This document shows positions 6,901-11,191 of a stretch of DNA of 11,191 nucleotides, piece after piece (the stretch's first letter is position 1; each line of letters starts with the position of its first letter). The stretch is taken from NCBI GenBank assembly GCA_937876055.1, contig CALEIW010000240.1:1-11191 (forward strand). Direction: 5' to 3'. Source of the stretch: an uncultured euryarchaeote. GTDB lineage: Archaea; Thermoplasmatota; Poseidoniia; Poseidoniales; Thalassarchaeaceae. The position numbers and the translations under genes were made by a program. The notes below the pieces were generated by a model. It searched no databases. It saw only the letters and a list, made by a program, of their open reading frames with translations, and had not been told where the DNA came from.

Positions 6901-7419
6901 ATGGAACCGGAGATTACAGTCTCCACCATAGTCAAAACCCATGAAAATATCACTCTTGTTGAGAAAGCAATAAAGTCACTTTTTCATGATTGGGATTGCG
7001 AAATTAACGCGAATGACGAAAGTTTTCCAGTTACCCGAGATGATAGCAAGCTTTCTGGAAAATCTCAATCTTTATCTGGAATAATCGAATATTGCTCAAC
7101 TAATCGGATTTTAGATACTGCATTTGATGCAATGACGATGAACCTACAGAGAGATTCCACTCATTTTCAATTATCTAGACAGGCTGCATTTGTAGGCAAA
7201 GTAGCATTTGTGGTAGATGAAGTCCCTCTCGGGGGAGTTATGGAAGTATCATTACAAGGCAAAGACCTAGGGTTGTGGATTGAGCAAATTACTTGGCATG
7301 AGGGTAGAAACAGCATACCAAGACACCTTGGTGATGAACTGAGTATGGATGATGATGGAACTCCTGTAGAATGGTTTGATAACAAGGGCAATAGAACCAT
7401 GAATTCAAATCAAGAATAG
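6901..7419 (+). CDS. UPF0201-like archaeal protein, predicted RNA-binding
   Basis: This matches from memory the archaeal UPF0201 family (COG1931), small proteins of uncertain role with an RNA-binding-like fold. The visible signature runs through EITVSTIVKTHENITLVEKA at the N-terminus, then NRILDTAFDAM, then FQLSRQAAFVGKVAF (relatives read LNKQAAxVGxVNF), then PLGGVMEVSLQG and the final IEQITWHEGR strand. The last 35 or so residues after EGR look disordered and specific to this lineage. ATG at 6901 gives 172 aa and places the family N-terminus right at the start. ATG at 6874 or GTG at 6841 would add 9 or 20 residues with no family match. No Shine-Dalgarno precedes 6901, so it may be leaderless. 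The gene diverges from the zinc-ribbon gene and overlaps the convergent peptidase-Nudix gene by 10 bases. Confidence 0.8.
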   Translation: MEPEITVSTIVKTHENITLVEKAIKSLFHDWDCEINANDESFPVTRDDSKLSGKSQSLSGIIEYCSTNRILDTAFDAMTMNLQRDSTHFQLSRQAAFVGKVAFVVDEVPLGGVMEVSLQGKDLGLWIEQITWHEGRNSIPRHLGDELSMDDDGTPVEWFDNKGNRTMNSNQE

Positions 7420-8390
7420 GGTATTCCCGATCTCATCCACTCTTCAATCAAGGGTTCATCGGCTGGAAGCCACTTTACGGTATTGAGTGAAGATTGGTCT
7501 AACCACGAAATCAAATCGTGTTCTTTTACATCAATGGATTCATGATCAACAACCCCACAATCCCAGATAGACAATGAAACGAATCGATCCTCGTACTCAT
7601 ATTGAAGAGATGCAACTCTACTTTTTGGGTTAACAATGATTCCTAATTCTTCTATGATTTCCCTACGTAAAGCCTCCTTCTCAGTTTCGCCTTCATCGAT
7701 CTTACCTCCTGGAAATTCCCACCAACCTGCCCAGACATCTTGCGGCGGCCTTCTACAGGCTAATATTCGTCTTTCAGAATTAAACAAGAGTGCACCTACG
7801 ACTTCTAACCTAGGTTTAGATGCCAGTGTTTTGATAATACGAGAAATTACTTCCATTTGCCTTGTAAGTGAAATCTCAGATTCTGGCGGCAAATGGACAA
7901 AAATTGCTGGTATTTTTCCGCCCATTAATTCTATCGAATTTAATGTCCTGTAGATTGTTTCGTTACAGACAAATTGACCAGCAGAATTGCTCCAAACTAC
8001 ATCTTCATCGTTCTCAAATTCCTCATCCAAAACATGCTTTGAAACCGTTGCCTGATACTTTTCGGGTCCACGCTCGATGATGATTTCATTGGCCATCCTT
8101 CCCGAGTTATCTGGAATAGTGAAATTAGAGTAATTATGAGCCCATCTTTCCAATGAAATTTCCTTTCTAGAATCGGCCAGTCCCAGTTGGATGATTGCGT
8201 CATATTTCTCTCCCTGCTCAATTAGGTTAGACACTCTTCGTGAACCTTCTTCATCACATGTCAATAATTTAGTTTCCAATGTTATTCCATCAATTCCAGT
8301 GGATTCAAAAGCCAACATTATTTTCTTTGAGATATTCTCATCGTGTCCTCCAAATTCTGGGAATGAGGTAAGCAGAACTCTGGGTTTCAC
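7410..8390 (-). CDS. Fusion: pyrrolidone-carboxylate peptidase (C15) + MutT-type Nudix hydrolase
   Basis: One 326-aa chain holds two enzymes. Residues 1-190 resemble pyroglutamyl peptidase I (family C15), which removes N-terminal pyroglutamate. They keep the LLTSFPEFGG start, LGLADSRKEISLERWAHN with E81, IPDNSG, SNSAGQFVCN with C142, and IFVHLPP with H166, so the Glu-Cys-His triad is complete at near-canonical positions. Residues 195-326 are a MutT/NudG-like Nudix domain (ACRRPPQDVWAGWWEFPGGK) with an exact Nudix box GX5EX7REUXEEXGU at 229-251, expected to hydrolyse damaged or modified nucleoside triphosphates with Mg2+. No stop or frameshift separates the halves, and the joint is a short helix. 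The start is GTG at 8390-8388, with GGTGA three bases before it and the conserved N-terminus immediately after. Each half is about the size of the free-standing enzyme, though the peptidase is slightly short at its end. The cellular link between the two activities is unknown. Confidence 0.9.
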   Translation of the reverse strand: MKPRVLLTSFPEFGGHDENISKKIMLAFESTGIDGITLETKLLTCDEEGSRRVSNLIEQGEKYDAIIQLGLADSRKEISLERWAHNYSNFTIPDNSGRMANEIIIERGPEKYQATVSKHVLDEEFENDEDVVWSNSAGQFVCNETIYRTLNSIELMGGKIPAIFVHLPPESEISLTRQMEVISRIIKTLASKPRLEVVGALLFNSERRILACRRPPQDVWAGWWEFPGGKIDEGETEKEALRREIIEELGIIVNPKSRVASLQYEYEDRFVSLSIWDCGVVDHESIDVKEHDLISWLDQSSLNTVKWLPADEPLIEEWMRSGIPYS

Positions 8391-8393
8391 GTG

Positions 8394-8398
8394 TCACC
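8394..8398 (-). promoter_or_regulatory. Shine-Dalgarno site for the peptidase-Nudix GTG start
   Basis: On the minus strand this reads GGTGA followed by CAC and the GTG start. Spacing and motif match those at trhO and rps15. Confidence 0.5.
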
Positions 8399-8440
8399 GA
8401 AGGGCTATCCATAGTTGTGTCTTGCGTGGTCAAAGAATCG

Positions 8441-8450
8441 TCATATTCAT
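8441..8450 (+). promoter_or_regulatory. Possible TATA box for the small membrane gene-trhO operon
   Basis: The AT-rich stretch TCATATTCAT lies 26-35 bases before the ATG at 8476. That is where an archaeal TATA box would be if the transcript starts at or very near the start codon, and this gene lacks a well-placed Shine-Dalgarno site. The match to the TATA consensus is only partial. Confidence 0.25.
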
Positions 8451-8475
8451 TCGCCAAAGGCCTGACCATGGGGTA

Positions 8476-8805
8476 ATGAGTGCGGATTACGTCGTTGAGG
8501 TTGTCGACGATGAGGTGGACGACGCAGGTCCTTTAGGCGTCGTCAAAGTAATCTGGTACGAAATTAGTGGTGGTATAGGACCGTGGGGTGCATTAAGGCC
8601 ATTAATCGCTATTGCTTTGGCATTGATACCTTTCTTATTCATCGGCCAACATTTCAATAGACAACATCGAAAAGCTGCTAGTTGGTTTGCAGTTCAATTT
8701 CCACTAATCCTTACTGTTGTATTATGGCCAGTACTCTATATTTGGTCTATTGGCGATGCGTGGTGGGTTTCAAGCGGAATAGTCGCACGGGCTGAATCGA
8801 GTTAG
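8476..8805 (+). CDS. Small two-helix membrane protein, function unknown
   Basis: The 109-aa protein has an acidic N-terminal segment (SADYVVEVVDDEVDDAG). A first membrane helix follows at about residues 41-58 (LRPLIAIALALIPFLFIG), then a short basic loop (NRQHRKAA) and a second helix at about 72-90 (FPLILTVVLWPVLYIWSI). The tail is short. The basic loop suggests both termini lie outside and the loop inside, or that the protein is a hairpin; topology is uncertain. I chose ATG at 8476 because longer in-frame readings (back to 8191) would run over the divergent peptidase-Nudix gene with unconvincing sequence. The stop lies inside the ribosome-binding region of trhO, 8 bases before its ATG, so the two genes are almost certainly co-transcribed. 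I do not recognise a family. Confidence 0.75.
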   Translation: MSADYVVEVVDDEVDDAGPLGVVKVIWYEISGGIGPWGALRPLIAIALALIPFLFIGQHFNRQHRKAASWFAVQFPLILTVVLWPVLYIWSIGDAWWVSSGIVARAESS

Positions 8806-8810
8806 GTGAT
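8804..8810 (+). promoter_or_regulatory. Shine-Dalgarno site of trhO overlapping the upstream stop codon
   Basis: AGGTGAT lies three bases before the trhO ATG and shares its first two bases with the TAG stop (8803-8805) of the preceding gene. This indicates translational coupling within one transcript. Confidence 0.75.
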
Positions 8811-8813
8811 TGA

Positions 8814-9635
8814 ATGACAGGTGAAATCGTCAATATTGCAGGATATCGCTTCGTTGATCTTCCAGACAGAGACGAGCTTCGTGCTCCCTTCAAATCAACT
8901 TGTGATGAATTAGGGTTACTAGGTACAATTTTGTTAAGTTATGAAGGAATAAATTTCTTTCTTTCTGGAAAACAATCCTCGATTGACCATTTTTTGAAAT
9001 ACCTAGAATCGGATAAGAGGTTCAAGGAAATTCCAATTAAGATATCCTACAGTGAAAGAATGTCATTTAGAAGGATGAATGTTAGATTGAAGAACGAAAT
9101 TATTTCCCTCGGGCTAGATTCTATTCGCCCTGCAGAATCAACTGGTGAATCGGTTACACCTCATGAATTCAAAACATGGTTGGACCAAGGTAGAGAAATT
9201 GTTGTTCTAGACACTAGAAATGATTACGAGGTTCGATTAGGTACATTCGAAGGAGCAATTGACCTTAATTTATCCTCTTTCAGGGCATTTCCAGATGCTG
9301 TTGCAGAGTCTGAAATTGACAAAAATCAGACTGTGGTAATGTTCTGTACAGGTGGCATCCGTTGTGAAAAAGCTAGTGCAGTTATGATGCAACAAGGATG
9401 GTCGGACGTCAGACAATTGCAGGGAGGTGTACTCGGTTATTTCGAAGAGGTTGGCGGGGACCATTGGAATGGAGATTGTTTCGTTTTTGATAGAAGGGTC
9501 GCTGTAGATCCGGCATTAGAAGAGACCACAACTGAGATGTGTTGGGCTTGCAGAGAGCCTCTAACCGAAGAAGAAATGCGAAGCGAACAATATGTTGTTA
9601 GCAAATCTTGCCCGTATTGTATTGTGGAAAACTAG
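8814..9635 (+). CDS. trhO: tRNA uridine(34) hydroxylase TrhO (rhodanese-like)
   Basis: TrhO (YceA family, formerly UPF0176) uses molecular oxygen to hydroxylate the wobble uridine U34 to ho5U in certain tRNAs. This is the first step toward cmo5U or mo5U, which widens codon reading. The 273-aa product has the family layout: an N-terminal ferredoxin-like domain (YRFVDLPDRDELRAPF, then GTILLSYEGINFFLSG), a rhodanese domain with VVLDTRNDYEVRLGTFEGA and the active loop MFCTGGIRCEKASA with its Cys near residue 178, the LQGGVLGYFEEVGG signature, and a Cys-rich C-terminus (CWAC...CPYC) likely to bind metal. Nothing is missing. The start is ATG at 8814 with AGGTGAT three bases away. It is the second gene of an operon with a small membrane protein. 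The family is known mainly from bacteria, so an archaeal copy suggests old transfer. Its last four bases overlap the convergent gene. Confidence 0.93.
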   Translation: MTGEIVNIAGYRFVDLPDRDELRAPFKSTCDELGLLGTILLSYEGINFFLSGKQSSIDHFLKYLESDKRFKEIPIKISYSERMSFRRMNVRLKNEIISLGLDSIRPAESTGESVTPHEFKTWLDQGREIVVLDTRNDYEVRLGTFEGAIDLNLSSFRAFPDAVAESEIDKNQTVVMFCTGGIRCEKASAVMMQQGWSDVRQLQGGVLGYFEEVGGDHWNGDCFVFDRRVAVDPALEETTTEMCWACREPLTEEEMRSEQYVVSKSCPYCIVEN

Positions 9636-10102
9636 AATCCTTCTGGTAATTCCATCGGGCTAAAGAGATGACCTGGGCTTGTCGCTTCCGCCATTTGAAT
9701 TCTCAATCTCATTTCCCAATCTCGAAGTAATGTCAGAGCAGAAGAAAAGGGAATCTCTGCACCATTGATGATTACTCTCATCATAGTATCCAAGATGTCC
9801 ATTCTATCTTCATCTAGTGTCCCGAGTAGTTTATCCAGCGGAAAAGAATCTATTGTGGGTGCAGTCAAATCGGCATCAATCTCCCATGCTTTAGAGATAT
9901 TTTCAGGGATTTCTTCCCCACTCGCGGATGCAGCCCGTTCAAGTGATTCTAGTAATGCTCGAATGTATTTGGAGACAACTAGGGATACTTCAATCACAGG
10001 TAGGCTGTATTGTTTGACGAAATTTACCATGTTTTCTTGCAGAAATAGCAATCTTTCCTCGATAGGGGCATCAACCCCTGGTATCTTGGCATTCTCGTCC
10101 AC
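9632..10102 (-). CDS. Hypothetical helical protein
   Basis: I do not recognise this 156-aa product. It looks soluble, acidic and mostly alpha-helical: PIEERLLFLQENMVNFV and LPVIEVSLVVSKYIRALLES near the N-terminus, an acidic loop (EIPENISKAWEIDADLTAP), then RMDILDTMMRVIINGAEIPF and LTLLRDWEMRLRIQMAEA. It has no cysteines, no signal peptide and no evident catalytic motif; the pattern would suit a small helical bundle or an adaptor. GTG at 10102-10100 is preferred because GAGGA lies six bases upstream. A TTG at 10117 would add five residues. It starts 48 bases after the stop of the large surface-protein gene on the same strand, so the two may share a transcript. Its stop overlaps that of trhO in the palindrome CTAG. 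Confidence 0.7.
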   Translation of the reverse strand: MDENAKIPGVDAPIEERLLFLQENMVNFVKQYSLPVIEVSLVVSKYIRALLESLERAASASGEEIPENISKAWEIDADLTAPTIDSFPLDKLLGTLDEDRMDILDTMMRVIINGAEIPFSSALTLLRDWEMRLRIQMAEATSPGHLFSPMELPEGF

Positions 10103-10150
10103 AGTCAATCCTCGCAAACCTTACTGATGAAACAACCGAATAGGTTGCCC

Positions 10151-11191
10151 TCAATTTGTTGTTCGGTCATCATATCGAATTGGTGAACCCGAATTTCCGC
10201 GAACTCCATCTAACATATCGTCTTCAATTTCGAAGAAATCGTTGGCCCAATCGCCATCTGTGTCCCAATTGGTGGGGTCGGTTCCATCGGCAATTTGGTC
10301 TCCATCAATATCAATTATCCACCATCCCCATACAAATTCTCCCAACCCAGTGTTGGGGTAGTGATATCGGTCTCCAGCAAAGCGTTGGTAGTTATCGGTC
10401 CATGCACCATTAACATGTACTTCGTCGTCAGATTCGTCTAGGTATTGGTAATCTAGATCATTGTCATTTACAATGTATGCATAGAGTAAATCGTCATTAT
10501 TTATCTTGTACATCCTCATGTAATTGCTCTGTAACGCAGCAGCTCCTCCACAAGTTCCAAGCAGAGATTCCCTTAGTTGCCACCACTCCTGAACAATATT
10601 TCCTGAACAATCGTATAGATTGGCCTGCCTTACCAAAGTTGGCGATGAGAGTGTTGCATTTACTACTCCGTAGTATTCTTGGAAATTATTGTAGGGGACG
10701 TATACACAATTCCCTCCCGTACAATCCCACCCTCCATCGTTATCTGCGTCTTGCCCTGCATCGTTAGGGTCAGTCGCATCGTGAGTGAACCATGTATACT
10801 CTAAATCAGGTCTAGCAATGGTGCCTCCATTTACCTTCACAGGTTTCAGAACATTCGGAGTGACTTGATGCCAGACTACAGAGATTTCAAGATAAGACGA
10901 CCAATTATCGTTAGTCTCATTCCAACCTCGATAGTACTCGTAAAAATCAGGCATCATATCTCCATCGGTATCATTGTCAAGGGGATTTGTTCCATATTTG
11001 AATACCTCCCGACCATCTGAAAGATTTAGATTCTGTACATAATCAACCACAATACCTCCACTAAATACCGGCTCCATTACCATTGAATCCTGATCACTAT
11101 CCAATTCCAATGGATGAGTTCCGTTATTGTATTCCATTAGGTTCGTGAAGTATAATTCAGAGTTAGAAGGAATAATTTGTTGATTTGCGCG
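10151..11191 (-). CDS. Large surface protein with thrombospondin type 3-like Ca-binding repeats (C-terminal part)
   Basis: The reading frame is open from its stop at 10151 to the right edge, so at least 346 residues are visible and the start lies beyond the window. Acidic calcium-binding segments of thrombospondin type 3 kind recur: one near 11085-11115 (THPLELDSDQDS), one near 10935-11000 (YGTNPLDNDTDGDMMPDFYE), one near 10731-10780 (DPNDAGQDADNDG) and one near 10220-10320 (DIDGDQIADGTDP then DTDGD). Between them is an aromatic, Asn-rich region with few lysines and two cysteine pairs (DCTGGNC; DCSG...GTCGG), consistent with a secreted beta-rich domain stabilised by disulfides. No membrane helix or sorting motif is seen at the C-terminus. 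Such proteins are common in marine Poseidoniia and are presumed to sit on the cell surface. Role could be adhesion or cell-envelope structure; nothing here shows enzymatic activity. Confidence 0.85.
   Translation of the reverse strand, partial: RANQQIIPSNSELYFTNLMEYNNGTHPLELDSDQDSMVMEPVFSGGIVVDYVQNLNLSDGREVFKYGTNPLDNDTDGDMMPDFYEYYRGWNETNDNWSSYLEISVVWHQVTPNVLKPVKVNGGTIARPDLEYTWFTHDATDPNDAGQDADNDGGWDCTGGNCVYVPYNNFQEYYGVVNATLSSPTLVRQANLYDCSGNIVQEWWQLRESLLGTCGGAAALQSNYMRMYKINNDDLLYAYIVNDNDLDYQYLDESDDEVHVNGAWTDNYQRFAGDRYHYPNTGLGEFVWGWWIIDIDGDQIADGTDPTNWDTDGDWANDFFEIEDDMLDGVRGNSGSPIRYDDRTTN

Noticed and set aside
8191..8475. N-terminal extension of the small membrane protein back to 8191
   Set aside because: It runs antisense over 200 bases of the well-supported peptidase-Nudix gene and over the divergent promoter region; the added sequence looks non-coding.
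9765..10127. 120-aa Ser-rich plus-strand reading frame
   Set aside because: Shadow of the helical hypothetical gene on the minus strand. The minus-strand reading has a better ribosome site, more natural helical composition and the neat stop overlap, though this choice is less certain than the others.
1..11191. CRISPR array, insertion sequence, phage or defence system
   Set aside because: No direct-repeat/spacer pattern, transposase, integrase, terminal inverted repeats or defence-type nuclease domains were seen on either strand.

Overview
The window looks like a piece of an archaeal chromosome, most likely a planktonic marine euryarchaeote of the Poseidoniia type (Marine Group II/III). This is inferred from gene content, not from a marker tree. 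It has an archaeal-type ribosomal protein uS15, archaeosine synthase ArcS and a UPF0201-type archaeal protein. These sit beside genes of bacterial flavour (complete DnaJ, TrhO) and large exported proteins with Ca-binding or PPC-like modules. Base composition looks moderately AT-rich and even, and the genes are packed tightly. I see no insertion sequence, prophage, CRISPR array or integrase.

Layout. Positions 1-179 (+) hold no convincing gene but fold into consecutive hairpins ending in a perfect tRNA T-arm/B-box motif, possibly the 3' part of an unusual tRNA or tRNA-like RNA cut by the window edge. On the minus strand follow rps15 (217-672) and, upstream of it, arcS (748-2553). Diverging from arcS is a 719-aa exported, single-pass membrane protein (2592-4751, +). 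It meets dnaJ (4746-5888, -) tail to tail. Upstream of dnaJ is a two-helix membrane protein with a Lys/Ala coiled coil and a C-terminal zinc ribbon (5942-6805, -). A UPF0201-like gene (about 6901-7419, +) converges on a fusion gene coding for pyrrolidone-carboxylate peptidase plus a MutT-type Nudix hydrolase (7410-8390, -). Diverging from that is a two-gene operon: a small two-helix membrane protein (8476-8805, +) and trhO (8814-9635, +). trhO meets an unrecognised helical protein (9632-10102, -), which lies downstream of the C-terminal end of a large Ca-binding-repeat surface protein running off the right edge (10151-11191, -).

How the genes relate. Four of the genes act on or with translation: uS15; ArcS, which makes archaeosine at tRNA position 15; TrhO, which hydroxylates wobble uridine 34; and UPF0201, a predicted RNA-binding family. 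Beyond shared transcription of arcS-rps15 and of the small membrane gene with trhO, I see no single pathway tying the window together. The most unusual items are the peptidase-Nudix fusion with both active sites intact, the unexplained structured RNA at the left edge, three convergent gene pairs that all overlap at their stop codons (two in palindromes), and the PPC-like exported protein with a cytoplasmic domain.

Translation starts: several genes use TTG or GTG preceded by a GGTGA-type Shine-Dalgarno sequence 3-5 bases away, while others lack any such site and may be leaderless.
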